A stretch of DNA of 64,000 nucleotides from Aliiroseovarius pelagivivens (GCF_900302485.1 NZ_OMOI01000002.1:755405-819404), one strand, 5' to 3'. Positions 53,695 to 62,989 are shown, counted from the stretch's first letter. The notes: generated by a model not told the origin, from the sequence alone. A program made the numbers and translations.

Positions 53695-54582
53695 ATGGAT
53701 GAGATTCTTATCGGTATTGGCGGCGGCAACATTGTTTTGCTTCTGCTGGCCGCATTTCTGATTATTACAGTATTCCGGGGCGTAAAGATCGTTCCGCAAA
53801 GTGAAAAATATGTGGTCGAACGTTTCGGCCGTTTGCAGTCGGTCCTTGGGCCGGGCATCAACTTTATCGTGCCGTTTCTGGATCGGGTGCGCCACAAGGT
53901 GTCGATCCTTGAACGCCAGCTTCCGACAGCCAGTCAGGATGCGATCACATCGGACAACGTATTGGTTCAGGTGGAAACCAGCGTGTTCTACCGCATTCTT
54001 GAGCCGGAAAAGACGGTGTATCGTATCCGCGATGTCGACGCCGCGATTGCGACGACCGTTGCAGGTATCGTGCGTGCCGGCATTGGCGAGATGGAGCTGG
54101 ACGAAGTTCAATCGAACCGTCAGCAGCTGATCTCGCAGATCAAGCAGCAGGTTGCGGATGCCGTGGATGACTGGGGTATTGAAGTGACCCGCGCCGAGAT
54201 CTTGGACGTGAACCTTGACGCCGCCACCCGTGAGGCAATGTTGCAGCAGCTGAACGCCGAACGCGCCCGTCGTGCGCAAGTGACCGAGGCTGAAGGTACC
54301 CGTCGCGCGGTCGAGCTTCAGGCCGACGCCGAGCTTTACGCCGCGCAGAAAGAGGCCGAAGCCCGTCGTGTGTCCGCCGACGCCGAAGCCTATGCGACCG
54401 AGGTCGTGGCGAAGGCGATCAAGGAAAACGGTATCGAAGCCGCACAGTATCAGGTTGCCCTGAAGCAGGTCGAAGCTTTGACTGCTGTGGGTGCAGGTGA
54501 AGGCAAGCAAACCATTATCCTGCCCGCCCACGCGCTTGATGCCTTCGGCGATGCCTTCAAATTGTTGAAAGGAAAAGCGTGA
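53695..54582 (+). CDS. SPFH/stomatin-like membrane protein (QmcA type)
   Basis: A 295-residue protein with one N-terminal membrane helix (IVLLLLAAFLIITVFRGVKIVPQ), the SPFH/band-7 domain (VVERFGRLQSVLGPGINFIVPFLDRV, LERQLPTASQDAITSDNVLVQVE), a long Ala/Glu-rich coiled coil (about 190-250) and a C-terminal oligomerisation region. Family members form membrane scaffolds and work with NfeD proteases or adaptors. Its stop overlaps the nfeD-like start, matching the classic stomatin/NfeD operon. Confidence 0.93.
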   Translation: MDEILIGIGGGNIVLLLLAAFLIITVFRGVKIVPQSEKYVVERFGRLQSVLGPGINFIVPFLDRVRHKVSILERQLPTASQDAITSDNVLVQVETSVFYRILEPEKTVYRIRDVDAAIATTVAGIVRAGIGEMELDEVQSNRQQLISQIKQQVADAVDDWGIEVTRAEILDVNLDAATREAMLQQLNAERARRAQVTEAEGTRRAVELQADAELYAAQKEAEARRVSADAEAYATEVVAKAIKENGIEAAQYQVALKQVEALTAVGAGEGKQTIILPAHALDAFGDAFKLLKGKA

Positions 54583-54851
54583 TGCTTTGGTCAGTCTGGT
54601 GGGCGTGGATCGGTGGGGCGATCGCGCTAGTCATCCTCGAAATCCTCGCGCCGGGCTATATCTTCCTCGGCTTCGCGATTGGCGCAACGGCTGTTGGGGT
54701 GCTTTTGGCGCTCGGTGCAAGTCTTAGCTTGCCAATCCTGCTGGTGATCTTCGGCGCAGTGTCGCTTGCGTCTTGGCTGGTCCTTCGCATGGCCTTCGGG
54801 GTGCGTAAGGGGCAGACCAAAACCTGGGACACCGACATCAACGAGCTGTAA
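54582..54851 (+). CDS. NfeD family membrane protein
   Basis: An 89-residue short-form NfeD: two or three hydrophobic helices (WWAWIGGAIALVILEILAPGYIFLGFAIGATAVGVLLAL, LPILLVIFGAVSLASWLVL) without the C-terminal OB-fold domain of longer members. It is translationally coupled to the SPFH protein (TGATG) and probably assists its assembly or turnover at the membrane. ATG at 54582 was chosen over the overlapping GTG at 54579. A symmetric terminator follows. Confidence 0.88.
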   Translation: MLWSVWWAWIGGAIALVILEILAPGYIFLGFAIGATAVGVLLALGASLSLPILLVIFGAVSLASWLVLRMAFGVRKGQTKTWDTDINEL

Positions 54852-54872
54852 GGCCCGACCACTATCGAAACG

Positions 54873-54906
54873 AAAACACCCCGCTCTGATCAGAGCGGGG
54901 TGTTTT
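54873..54906. terminator. Bidirectional terminator between nfeD-like gene and pyrF
   Basis: A perfect 34-base palindrome, AAAACACCCCGCTCTGA and its complement TCAGAGCGGGGTGTTTT, ends in T runs on both strands. It serves the plus-strand SPFH/NfeD unit and, four bases away, the minus-strand pyrF. Confidence 0.95.
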
Positions 54907-54910
54907 GCTT

Positions 54911-55606
54911 TTAGATTGCTGCCAGTTCCGCCAGCACCGCTTGGGCTGCGGCGCGGGGGTCGGGGGCGTTTCGGATCGGGCGGCCCACCACGATGTGGTC
55001 GGCGCCATCCTTGATGGCCTGTGCGGGTGTCGCCACGCGCTTCTGGTCGCCCAACGCGGCGCCTGCCGGGCGCACGCCGGGGGTGACGATCAGTTTGCCT
55101 TCCGCTTCGGGCAGGGCGCGGATCAGCTTGGCCTCTTGCGGCGAGGCGATAACGCCATCGGCGCCTGCCTCCATCGCGCGGGCGGCGCGTTCCAGTACCA
55201 GATCCTGCACGTTGCCCGGCTTGATCAGCCCCGCATCCAGATCCGAACGATCCAGCGAAGTCAGGATGGTCACAGCCAGGATCTTCATATCCTTGCCACC
55301 TTTGCCCTCGGCAGCGGCGCGGACCACATGCGGGTCGCCATGCACGGTCAGGAAATCCAGATCGAACTGCGACAGGCCACGCACTGCGGCCTCGACCGTG
55401 TTGCCGATGTCGAACAGTTTCATATCCAGAAAGATCTTCTTGCCGAACTCGTCTTTCAGCTCGTTCGCCAAAGCAAGTCCGCCACCGGTCAGCATCCCCA
55501 GCCCGATCTTGTAGAAATTCACGGCGTCGCCAAGTGTTTCGGCCAGTTTCAACCCTTCCAGCGCGTTAGGCACATCGAGGGCTACAATCAAACGATCATC
55601 GGTCAT
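54911..55606 (-). CDS. pyrF: Orotidine 5'-phosphate decarboxylase
   Basis: PyrF converts OMP to UMP, the last step of de novo pyrimidine synthesis. The 231-residue TIM-barrel protein has RLIVALDVPNALEGLKL, the catalytic KIFLDMKLFDIGNT (Asp-Lys-Asp network, about residue 60), VTPGVRPAGAALGDQKRVATP and HIVVGRPI for phosphate binding. ATG at 55606 is preceded by GGAGACC; the upstream in-frame stretch is the clpB promoter region. It is divergent from clpB. Confidence 0.96.
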   Translation of the reverse strand: MTDDRLIVALDVPNALEGLKLAETLGDAVNFYKIGLGMLTGGGLALANELKDEFGKKIFLDMKLFDIGNTVEAAVRGLSQFDLDFLTVHGDPHVVRAAAEGKGGKDMKILAVTILTSLDRSDLDAGLIKPGNVQDLVLERAARAMEAGADGVIASPQEAKLIRALPEAEGKLIVTPGVRPAGAALGDQKRVATPAQAIKDGADHIVVGRPIRNAPDPRAAAQAVLAELAAI

Positions 55607-55682
55607 GTCTGGGGTCTCCGTTCCGGTTCGCGAGTTCCTACGCCTATGCGATGAAAAACGCAAATCTGTCGCGCTTGATCGG

Positions 55683-55710
55683 CTTGAATTTCCACCCCGA
55701 AACCCCATTT
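55683..55710 (+). promoter_or_regulatory. Heat-shock (sigma-32/RpoH) promoter of clpB
   Basis: CTTGAA (55683-55688) and CCCATTT (55704-55710) are separated by 15 bases, matching the RpoH consensus. The clpB start lies 73 bases downstream of the -10 box. RpoH control of clpB is well established in proteobacteria. Confidence 0.85.
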
Positions 55711-55783
55711 TAATCCCGAGGCCCAATAAGATGTGCTGCAAGAGCGGGCATCTACGAATAGGGCGCTTGAAAAGGAGAGTGAC

Positions 55784-58399
55784 ATGGATTTGTCGAAGTT
55801 CACTGAACGGTCACGCGGCTTCATTCAGGCTGCACAGACCATCGCGATGCGCGAAAACCACCAGAGACTGGTACCCGAACATTTGCTGAAAGCCCTGATG
55901 GATGATGAGGAAGGCATGAGTGCCAACCTGATCACCAAGGCAGGCGGCGCGCCGGATCGCGTGCGCGCGGCTGTGGATGCGGCCATTGGCAAGCTGTCCA
56001 AAGTGACGGGCGATGGGGCTCAGGTCTATATGGACAACAAGACGGCCAGCGTGATTGACGAAGCGCAGAAGCTGGCCAAGAAAGCTGGCGACAGCTTTGT
56101 TCCGGTTGAACGACTGCTGACGGCTTTGGCTGTCGTGAAGTCAAATGCGCGCGAAGCGTTGGATGCAGGCGCCGTGGATGCCATAAAGCTGAACGCCGCC
56201 ATCAACCAAATACGCCAAGGACGCACGGCGGACAGCGCCAGTGCCGAAGACAGCTATGAAGCGCTGTCGAAATACGCACACGACCTGACCGTGGCAGCGG
56301 CAGAGGGCAAGATTGATCCGATCATCGGACGTGACGAAGAAATTCGCCGCACGATGCAGGTTCTGTCGCGTCGTACCAAGAACAACCCGGTTCTGATTGG
56401 TGAGCCCGGCGTGGGTAAGACCGCGATTGCCGAGGGTCTGGCGCTGCGCATCATCAATGGCGACGTGCCTGAAAGCCTGCGCAACAAGAAACTGATGGCT
56501 TTGGATATGGGCGCACTGATCGCCGGCGCGAAATATCGTGGCGAGTTTGAAGAGCGTCTGAAGGCGGTTCTGAACGAAGTCACCGACGCTGCAGGAGAGA
56601 TCATCCTGTTCATCGACGAGATGCACACACTTGTGGGTGCCGGGAAGTCGGATGGTGCGATGGATGCGGCCAATCTGATCAAGCCTGCGCTTGCACGGGG
56701 CGAGCTGCACTGTGTGGGTGCCACCACGTTGGATGAATACCGCAAGTACGTTGAAAAAGACGCAGCACTGGCCCGTCGTTTCCAGCCTGTGATGGTCGAA
56801 GAGCCGACGGTGGAAGACACGATCTCGATCCTGCGGGGCATCAAGGAAAAGTACGAGCTGCACCACGGGGTGCGGATCTCGGACAGCGCTTTGGTGGCGG
56901 CGTCGACCCTGTCGCACCGCTATATCACCGACCGCTTCCTGCCGGATAAGGCCATCGACCTTGTGGACGAGGCGGCCAGCCGTTTGCGGATGGAAGTGGA
57001 CTCCAAGCCGGAAGAGCTGGATGCGCTGGATCGTCAGATCCTGCAAATGCAGATCGAGGCTGAAGCGCTGCGCGTGGAAGATGACAAGGCGTCGAAGGAT
57101 CGGCTTCAGAAGCTGGAAGCCGAACTTTCGGACCTGAACGAGAAATCTTCCAGCCTGACGGCGAAGTGGCAGTCTGAGCGCGACAAACTGGAAGGTGCGC
57201 GTGATCTGAAAGAGCAACTGGACCGCGCCCGTGCCGAACTGGATGCCGCCAAGCGCGAGGGCAATCTGGCGAAAGCTGGCGAGCTGTCCTACGGCGTCAT
57301 TCCAGAGCTTGAGAAAAAGCTTGAGGAAGCTGAAGGCGCTGAGGCTGACATGATGGTCGAAGAAGCCGTGCGGCCTGAACAGATCGCAAGTGTCGTTGAA
57401 CGCTGGACGGGCATCCCGACCTCGAAGATGCTGGAAGGCGAACGCGAGAAGCTTCTGCGCATGGAAGAAGAGCTTGGGCGTCGTGTGATCGGTCAGAATT
57501 CGGCTGTGACCGCTCTGTCCAACGCTGTGCGTCGGGCACGTGCTGGCCTGAATGATGAGAACCGTCCGCTGGGATCGTTCTTGTTCCTTGGCCCAACCGG
57601 TGTCGGTAAGACTGAACTGACTAAGGCTGTGGCAGAGTATCTGTTCGACGATGACAGCGCCATGGTGCGCATTGATATGTCCGAGTTCATGGAGAAACAC
57701 GCCGTGGCCCGTCTGATCGGCGCGCCTCCGGGCTATGTCGGCTATGACGAAGGCGGTGTGCTGACCGAAGCCGTTCGCCGCCGTCCGTATCAGGTCGTGT
57801 TGTTCGACGAGGTCGAGAAGGCGCACCCGGACGTGTTCAACGTGCTTCTGCAGGTCTTGGACGACGGCGTCCTGACCGACGGGCAGGGGCGCACCGTGGA
57901 CTTCAAGCAGACGCTGATCATCCTGACGTCGAACCTTGGCGCGCAGGCACTCAGCCAGCTGCCGGACGGGGCCGATGCCTCGGACGCGAAGCGTGACGTG
58001 ATGGACGCGGTGCGGGCGCATTTCCGCCCCGAGTTCCTGAACCGTCTGGACGAGACGATCATCTTCGATCGCCTAAGCCGCGAGGACATGGATGGCATCG
58101 TCGAGATCCAGCTGGGCCGCCTGACCAAACGTCTGGGCCGTCGCAATATTGCATTGGATCTGGATGCAGCTGCGAAGAAGTGGTTGGCCGACGAGGGCTA
58201 TGACCCTGTCTTCGGGGCACGTCCGCTGAAGCGCGTCATCCAACGTGCGCTTCAGAACCAACTGGCCGAGATGCTGCTGGCTGGCGACGTGATGGACGGC
58301 GACACGATCACCGTCAGCGCCGGGGCCGAAGGGCTGTTGATCGGGGATCGGGTATCTAGCTCGAACCGGCAACCGCCCGAGGACGCTGTGGTGCACTAA
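55784..58399 (+). CDS. clpB: ATP-dependent disaggregase ClpB
   Basis: ClpB is a hexameric AAA+ chaperone that pulls apart aggregated proteins together with DnaK. The 871-residue protein has the N domain (residues 1-145), the first AAA+ module ([13 protein letters not shown] about 208, [15 protein letters not shown]), the coiled-coil M domain (about 410-525) that distinguishes ClpB from ClpA, and the second AAA+ module ([19 protein letters not shown] about 607, [15 protein letters not shown]). ATG at 55784 follows AAAAGGAG. It is transcribed from a heat-shock promoter. Confidence 0.97.
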   Translation: MDLSKFTERSRGFIQAAQTIAMRENHQRLVPEHLLKALMDDEEGMSANLITKAGGAPDRVRAAVDAAIGKLSKVTGDGAQVYMDNKTASVIDEAQKLAKKAGDSFVPVERLLTALAVVKSNAREALDAGAVDAIKLNAAINQIRQGRTADSASAEDSYEALSKYAHDLTVAAAEGKIDPIIGRDEEIRRTMQVLSRRTKNNPVLIGEPGVGKTAIAEGLALRIINGDVPESLRNKKLMALDMGALIAGAKYRGEFEERLKAVLNEVTDAAGEIILFIDEMHTLVGAGKSDGAMDAANLIKPALARGELHCVGATTLDEYRKYVEKDAALARRFQPVMVEEPTVEDTISILRGIKEKYELHHGVRISDSALVAASTLSHRYITDRFLPDKAIDLVDEAASRLRMEVDSKPEELDALDRQILQMQIEAEALRVEDDKASKDRLQKLEAELSDLNEKSSSLTAKWQSERDKLEGARDLKEQLDRARAELDAAKREGNLAKAGELSYGVIPELEKKLEEAEGAEADMMVEEAVRPEQIASVVERWTGIPTSKMLEGEREKLLRMEEELGRRVIGQNSAVTALSNAVRRARAGLNDENRPLGSFLFLGPTGVGKTELTKAVAEYLFDDDSAMVRIDMSEFMEKHAVARLIGAPPGYVGYDEGGVLTEAVRRRPYQVVLFDEVEKAHPDVFNVLLQVLDDGVLTDGQGRTVDFKQTLIILTSNLGAQALSQLPDGADASDAKRDVMDAVRAHFRPEFLNRLDETIIFDRLSREDMDGIVEIQLGRLTKRLGRRNIALDLDAAAKKWLADEGYDPVFGARPLKRVIQRALQNQLAEMLLAGDVMDGDTITVSAGAEGLLIGDRVSSSNRQPPEDAVVH

Positions 58400-58412
58400 C
58401 TCAAAAAACAGA

Positions 58413-58438
58413 AAGAGCCCGCTTTCCGGCGGGCTCTT
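58413..58438 (+). terminator. Rho-independent terminator of clpB
   Basis: AAGAGCCCGC (58413-58422) pairs with GCGGGCTCTT (58429-58438), six-base loop, followed by ATTCTA. It lies 14 bases after the clpB stop. Confidence 0.8.
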
Positions 58439-58440
58439 AT

Positions 58441-58692
58441 TCTATGGGCCAACGACCTCTATATGCACCTTTGCGCAATGCCCGCACTTGTTGACGCGTA
58501 TTGGGTAATAGATTATTCGCTCGATACACGCTTGAGGCATAATGCCTTTTGCAATGGAGATTTTATGAAAGAGCCCCGGGCCTAACGCCCGTTCCTGGCG
58601 ACCACATACAGGAACACCAACAAAAATAGGCACACTCATGCGCGATGCTGGGTGGCCCTGTTTCTGTACTTTCGTAAGATCGAGTCATCCCA
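58441..58692. other. Non-coding stretch upstream of the YjhX-like gene
   Basis: About 250 bases, more AT-rich than the surroundings, with no convincing gene. Short open frames on the minus strand have no recognisable product. It probably contains the promoter and control region of the downstream toxin/acetyltransferase pair; TTGACG lies near 58492 with an AT-rich stretch after it, but I cannot fix a -10 box. Confidence 0.5.
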
Positions 58693-58950
58693 ATGAATAT
58701 CTCAAGACACGAACAACGTGTTTTGCATGAACTCGCCCTTGGCGGGTCCATCCATCACGAACGTCTGGAAAACGGAAAGATCCATGACGTCACCTGCTTT
58801 ACCCGCGACGGTTTTATCCTAACCGACTGCTCACTCGGCATATTCCAGCGCCTTTTGAAGAAACGCTTCATTCGGTCCCAAAACGGTGCACCCTACCGGG
58901 TGTCCGCTTTGGGCATCAAATCCGTACGCGCTCAAATGAACCAAAGATAG
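58693..58950 (+). CDS. yjhX: YjhX/TopAI family protein (toxin-like)
   Basis: An 85-residue protein, the same length as E. coli YjhX, with MNISRHEQRVLHELALGGSI, HERLENGKIHDVTCFTRDG, LTDCSLGIFQRLLKKRFI and PYRVSALGIKSVRAQ. E. coli YjhX (TopAI) inhibits DNA topoisomerase I and is counteracted by the acetyltransferase-like YjhQ. Here a GNAT acetyltransferase gene follows after nine bases, reproducing that pairing. The fold is winged-helix-like. No signal peptide is present. The toxin role is by family; activity in this organism is not shown. Confidence 0.88.
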   Translation: MNISRHEQRVLHELALGGSIHHERLENGKIHDVTCFTRDGFILTDCSLGIFQRLLKKRFIRSQNGAPYRVSALGIKSVRAQMNQR

Positions 58951-58959
58951 GAAAGAACA

Positions 58960-59481
58960 ATGAACAAAGCTGAAATCGAATCGTTGGTAAAAACCCATCT
59001 ATTGGCATTTGGTGAAGACGAGGGACCCGAGGTCGCCCAGTTGGCTGAAGCGTTTCTAGCACTGCCAGAGACAATCTCGGTCAGTGTTGAACGCGATGGG
59101 CAGGTCGTTGGCAACGTCCTGTTTACCCCGTTTGCCTTTACGGATCATCCGCAAACCAAGTGCTATTTGTTGGCCCCTTGCGGTGTGTTGCCCGGATATC
59201 AAGGGTGTGGGATCGGAAAGGAACTGATGGAGACGAGTATCGAGCATCTGAAATCCATCGGAACGGATGCGGTGTTCGTGCTGGGCGTCCCGACGTTCTA
59301 TCCGCGCTATGGGTTCATTCCGACCAACAAACAGACGCCGTACCCCGATCTTCTGACCATGCCGGAGGCTTGGATGGCGCTTGAGCTGACGGCTGGTGCG
59401 GTGAAGCCGCTGAACGGAAAAACCGTCGCTACGGAACCTATTATGCACCCCGAATTTTGGGACACTTCCGCATACGGGTGA
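58960..59481 (+). CDS. GNAT N-acetyltransferase, YjhQ-like partner
   Basis: A 173-residue acetyltransferase of the YhbS/GNAT type: VERDGQVVGNVLFTPFAF, LLAPCGVLPGYQGCGIGKELMETSIEHLKSIG with the acetyl-CoA loop (Q/RxxGxG/A, here YQGCGIG), then VFVLGVPTFYPRYGFIPTNK. The substrate side is short, as in antitoxin-type GNATs. AGGAAAGAACA precedes the ATG, and the gene starts nine bases after the YjhX-like stop, so both are cotranscribed. By analogy to YjhX/YjhQ it should neutralise the toxin. An independent small-molecule acetyltransferase role is possible. Confidence 0.85.
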   Translation: MNKAEIESLVKTHLLAFGEDEGPEVAQLAEAFLALPETISVSVERDGQVVGNVLFTPFAFTDHPQTKCYLLAPCGVLPGYQGCGIGKELMETSIEHLKSIGTDAVFVLGVPTFYPRYGFIPTNKQTPYPDLLTMPEAWMALELTAGAVKPLNGKTVATEPIMHPEFWDTSAYG

Positions 59482-59621
59482 ACCGATCTTGCTTGCATCG
59501 AAGGTTGGATGGGCCGGAAAGGTGCTTGCGAACACAGAGTGCCCGGTACGCGCTGTTTTGGTGGGGCACTGACAAGGTCCCTTCGGGCGATGCAGGCATC
59601 AGTTCCATCGCCCAAAAGGGT

Positions 59622-59658
59622 GCGCCCGCCGATTTTCACCGGCGGGCGCTTTCTTTTG
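59622..59658. terminator. Terminator between the GNAT gene and the EF-hand gene
   Basis: GCGCCCGCCG (59622-59631) pairs with CGGCGGGCGC (59640-59649), followed by TTTCTTTTG on the plus strand. It probably also ends the convergent EF-hand transcript, since C/A-rich sequence precedes it on the plus side. Confidence 0.78.
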
Positions 59659-59677
59659 TGAGTGGTGGGGTGGGGAA

Positions 59678-59911
59678 TTAGGTTTCGTTCGGGATCAGGC
59701 CGGCCTCTTGTGCGGCGGCCAGTTCCTCGGCGTCCAGCGCGCCGTCATCATTGGCGTCGGCCTCCGAGAAAGCCTCGGGCGTGACGTCCGGATACATGGC
59801 AACGGTTTCTTCAATCGTCACCATGCCGTCCTCGTTTGCATCCAAGCCTTCCGCGAAGGCGGCGGTTGCGGCGGTCAGGACGATGGCGCTGGTCAGAGTT
59901 GCGAGTTTCAT
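59678..59911 (-). CDS. Small exported EF-hand protein
   Basis: A 77-residue protein with a signal peptide (MKLATLTSAIVLTAATAAFA) and two EF-hand calcium loops in the 56-residue mature part: DANEDGMVTIEE and DANDDGALDAEE. That is one paired calcium-binding unit, presumably periplasmic or secreted. Such proteins buffer calcium or act as small sensors; no partner is evident. GGAGC precedes the ATG at 59911. The gene is divergent from the glutamate-synthase-like gene with a long gap. Confidence 0.85.
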   Translation of the reverse strand: MKLATLTSAIVLTAATAAFAEGLDANEDGMVTIEETVAMYPDVTPEAFSEADANDDGALDAEELAAAQEAGLIPNET

Positions 59912-60269
59912 ATGTAGCTCCGTGAGTTTTGTAATTCTGTATGCGTCTGAATGAACGCAGAGGCAGAGAACCACGGGGTGCGAGGCCGTGCAGGGGTAAT
60001 CGCTGGACTGGGCCGAAACCAGCAGAGCATCGCGAATTTCGCGTCTACTCATAGGCGAGGAATGGGTCATGCAAGGGGGCCGGGATCGGGAAGGCGAGGC
60101 TCCACCGACGCAAGTTCCGGATTTCGGCGGGGCTTTGCCCAGAATGCCCGGCGCGCACGTCTCGGCGGATTTCACCCGTGCCGAATCCTCCTGCACATAA
60201 AAGTCAGCAACTGTGTCTTTCCCTTGCGCGTGGTCACGCTACACTCGCGCCTGAAACGGAGGGAACGGT
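59912..60269. other. Intergenic region between the EF-hand and glutamate-synthase-like genes
   Basis: About 360 bases without a supportable gene. It holds a 13-base perfect palindrome CGCGAA-T-TTCGCG (60031-60043) and a GGAGGGAACGGT ribosome binding site just before 60270. Promoters for both flanking genes must lie here, but I cannot place them with confidence. Confidence 0.5.
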
Positions 60270-61760
60270 ATGCAGTCGATGTTCTGGGCAATCGAGCTTT
60301 TGGCTCAGGTGTTGATCTTTGCGGTGGGGGTCATCCTCGTGCTGGTCGCGATACTTTATATAATAGATCGCTTTCAGACCCACGATGCGGTGCGCCGGAA
60401 CTATCCGGTGATCGGGCGCTTCCGTGCGCTGTTCTCGAACCTAGGCGAGTTCTTCCGCCAGTACTTCTTTGCCATGGACCGGGAAGAGCTGCCCTTTAAC
60501 CGGGCACAGCGTCATTGGGTCGAACATACCGCGGCAGGGCACGGCAACACCTTGGCGTTTGGGTCGACGCGAAACCTGAACGTGGTTGGCACTCCAATCT
60601 TTGTGAATGCGGCGTTTCCCCCGCTGGATAATCAGTTTGCCCAGACGGCCCCGATGATCATCGGCCCGCATACGCGGTCTCCGTTTGAGGCGAAGTCGAT
60701 CTTCAACCTGTCCGGCATGAGCTATGGCGCATTGTCCCGTCCGGCGGTCGAGGCGCTGTCGATTGGCACGGCCAAGGCAGGTGTCTGGATGAACACTGGG
60801 GAAGGGGGCTTGTCGCCCTATCACCTGAAAGGCGGCGGCGATGTCGTGTTCCAGATCGGAACCGCCAAATATGGCGTGCGCGATCATGACGGCAACCTGT
60901 CCGACGACAAACTGCGCGCCGCTGCCGCCCATCCCGAAGTAAAGATGTTCGAGCTGAAGCTGGCGCAGGGGGCGAAGCCCGGTAAGGGGGGCATTCTGCC
61001 CGCCGAAAAGGTGTCCGCCGAAATCGCCGAGATCAGAGGCATCCGCGAAGGCGAGGCCTCGATCTCCCCAAACCGCCACCCCGAGGTCGACGATTGGGAC
61101 GACCTGTTGGATATGCTCACACATATAAGAGAGGTGACCGGCAAACCTGTGGGGTTCAAAACAGTTGTCGGCGCGACCCAGCCGTTTGAAGAGCTGTTTG
61201 ACCGGATCGCGGCCCGCGGGGTCGATGCTGCCCCCGATTTCATCACCATTGATGGCGGCGAGGGCGGCACGGGCGCTGCCCCCATGCCCTTGATGGATCT
61301 GGTTGGCATGCCCATCCGCGAGGCTCTGCCGCAAATCGTGGACCTGCGCGATGCGCACGGCCTGCATGAGCGGATCCGGATCATTGCCTCGGGCAAGCTG
61401 GTGAATCCCGGGGACGTGGCTTGGGCGATTTGTGCGGGGGCGGACTTTGTGGTGTCAGCGCGCGGCTTCATGTTCTCGCTGGGCTGCATTCAGGCGCTGA
61501 AGTGCAACAAGAACACCTGCCCGACCGGCATCACCACGCATGACCCCCGTTTTCAGAAGGGTCTGGTGCCGGAAGACAAATGCGTGAAGGTCGCGCGCTA
61601 TGCTAAGGGCATCGTGAAAGAGGTCGAAACCATCGCGCATTCCGTCGGGGTGGCCGAACCACGCCAGATGCGCCGCCGTCATGTGAGGCTGATGCAGGAT
61701 AGCGGGCGATCGGTTCCGATGAACGAAATCTATCCCTCGGTCCAACTGCCTGCCGAATAG
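60270..61760 (+). CDS. FMN-binding glutamate synthase-family membrane protein
   Basis: A 496-residue protein with an N-terminal membrane helix (IELLAQVLIFAVGVILVLVAILYII) followed by the FMN-dependent central domain of glutamate synthase: FNLSGMSYGALSRPAVEALS, NTGEGGLSPYH, SISPNRHPEVDDWDDL, FITIDGGEGGTGAAP and a cysteine motif CIQALKCNKNTCPTGI that in GltB binds a [3Fe-4S] cluster. The glutaminase domain and the small GltD subunit are absent. The reaction is unknown; a membrane-bound electron-transfer or archaeal-type glutamate synthase activity has been proposed for relatives. Confidence 0.85.
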   Translation: MQSMFWAIELLAQVLIFAVGVILVLVAILYIIDRFQTHDAVRRNYPVIGRFRALFSNLGEFFRQYFFAMDREELPFNRAQRHWVEHTAAGHGNTLAFGSTRNLNVVGTPIFVNAAFPPLDNQFAQTAPMIIGPHTRSPFEAKSIFNLSGMSYGALSRPAVEALSIGTAKAGVWMNTGEGGLSPYHLKGGGDVVFQIGTAKYGVRDHDGNLSDDKLRAAAAHPEVKMFELKLAQGAKPGKGGILPAEKVSAEIAEIRGIREGEASISPNRHPEVDDWDDLLDMLTHIREVTGKPVGFKTVVGATQPFEELFDRIAARGVDAAPDFITIDGGEGGTGAAPMPLMDLVGMPIREALPQIVDLRDAHGLHERIRIIASGKLVNPGDVAWAICAGADFVVSARGFMFSLGCIQALKCNKNTCPTGITTHDPRFQKGLVPEDKCVKVARYAKGIVKEVETIAHSVGVAEPRQMRRRHVRLMQDSGRSVPMNEIYPSVQLPAE

Positions 61761-61871
61761 GTCTTTACGCGAATTGTTACAGTCCTCTGGCGCGGACGTG
61801 AGCCATTGTGCTTTGGCTTTGCACGCCCGGCGTCTTAGATCAGAATAAGATCAAAAGACGAGGTGCCCGAA

Positions 61872-62780
61872 ATGGCCTATAAGAATGTGCTGAAATACTC
61901 GGATGTGACGCCCAAGGCGGATTACATGAATCGCCGCCAGTTGATGGGCGGTGCTGCCGGGTTGTTTGCTGGTATGGCCATTGGCCCGGCGCTGGGCGCA
62001 TCGAAATACTCGACCGATGCCAAACCAAACACGTTCGAGGAGATCTCGAGCTACAATAACTTCTACGAGTTCGGGACCGGCAAGGAAGATCCAGCACGTC
62101 ATGCGCATCAGCTGACCGTCGACCCTTGGTCGGTGCAGATCGATGGCATGGTCGACAAACCGGGCAGCTATGGGCTGGAAGATATTCTGGCGAAGGTCAG
62201 CCAAGAGGAGCGCATCTATCGTTTCCGCTGTGTTGAAGCCTGGTCGATGGTCATCCCGTGGTATGGCTTCGAACTCAAGCAGCTCTTGGATATGGCAGGC
62301 GTGCAGTCTGGCGCCAAATACGTGGCCTTCGAAACGTTGGTCCGCGAAGAAGAGATGCCGGGCATTCGCAGCGTGAACATCGACTGGCCCTATCGCGAAG
62401 GGCTGCGTCTGGACGAAGCCATGCACCCACTGACCATCATGGCCACCGGTGTTTATGATCAGCCGATGCCGAAACAGAACGGCGCGCCGCTGCGTCTGGT
62501 GGTGCCGTGGAAGTATGGCTTCAAATCGATCAAGTCGATTGTCCGCGTCACGCTGACCGACAAACAGCCGCAAACCTCGTGGAACATGTTGCAGTCGCGC
62601 GAATACGGCTTCTATTCGAATGTGAATCCTGAAGTCAGCCACCCGCGCTGGTCTCAGGCGACCGAACGCACCATTGGCGGCGGTCTGTTTGCCAAGCGCA
62701 AAGAGACGCTGATGTTCAATGGCTATGAAGAAGAAGTCGCTGGGCTGTATGCCGGAATGGACCTGGCGAAGAACTTCTGA
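61872..62780 (+). CDS. msrP: Protein-methionine-sulfoxide reductase catalytic subunit MsrP
   Basis: MsrP (YedY) is a periplasmic molybdenum enzyme that repairs oxidised methionines in envelope proteins, fed with electrons by MsrQ. The 302-residue protein has a twin-arginine leader (Arg21-Arg22 in [20 protein letters not shown]), the molybdenum ligand Cys120 in [19 protein letters not shown], and [19 protein letters not shown] at 61872 is favoured, with GAGG eight bases upstream. The stop overlaps the start of a cysteine-rich gene (TGATG) rather than msrQ directly. Confidence 0.94.
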   Translation: MAYKNVLKYSDVTPKADYMNRRQLMGGAAGLFAGMAIGPALGASKYSTDAKPNTFEEISSYNNFYEFGTGKEDPARHAHQLTVDPWSVQIDGMVDKPGSYGLEDILAKVSQEERIYRFRCVEAWSMVIPWYGFELKQLLDMAGVQSGAKYVAFETLVREEEMPGIRSVNIDWPYREGLRLDEAMHPLTIMATGVYDQPMPKQNGAPLRLVVPWKYGFKSIKSIVRVTLTDKQPQTSWNMLQSREYGFYSNVNPEVSHPRWSQATERTIGGGLFAKRKETLMFNGYEEEVAGLYAGMDLAKNF

Positions 62781-62989
62781 TGCAGATCGAGAGCATCTCT
62801 GAGCTGACCTGTCCCTCTTGCGGGCATAAATCGCGCGAGGAGATGCCCTCTGATGCCTGCATGTTCTTTTTTGAATGCAAGGGCTGCCACCAAGTCCTGC
62901 GCCCGAAACCCGGTGATTGCTGCGTGTTCTGTTCCTATGGGACCGTCGCGTGCCCGCCGATCCAAAACGGAGAAAGCTGTTGTTCGTGA
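62780..62989 (+). CDS. Cysteine-rich small protein between msrP and msrQ
   Basis: A 69-residue protein with 11 cysteines: CPSC (11-14), CKGC (33-36), then PKPGDCCVFCSYGTVACPP (44-60) and a C-terminal ESCCS. Two CxxC pairs look like a zinc ribbon, and the GDCCVFCSYG segment is a conserved motif also found in small proteins near metal-resistance genes. There is no signal peptide, so it is likely cytoplasmic and metal-binding. Its start overlaps the msrP stop and its stop overlaps the msrQ start (GTGA), so it is tightly coupled to the repair system. The function is unknown. Confidence 0.85.
   Translation: MQIESISELTCPSCGHKSREEMPSDACMFFFECKGCHQVLRPKPGDCCVFCSYGTVACPPIQNGESCCS

Noticed and set aside
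56141..58021. 626-codon minus-strand frame opposite clpB
   Set aside because: Shadow of clpB; composition rich in His, Arg and Gln without structure.
58442..58639. 65-codon minus-strand frame upstream of the YjhX-like gene
   Set aside because: No ribosome binding site, no recognisable family, and it ends inside the clpB terminator region. I prefer to call the stretch non-coding.
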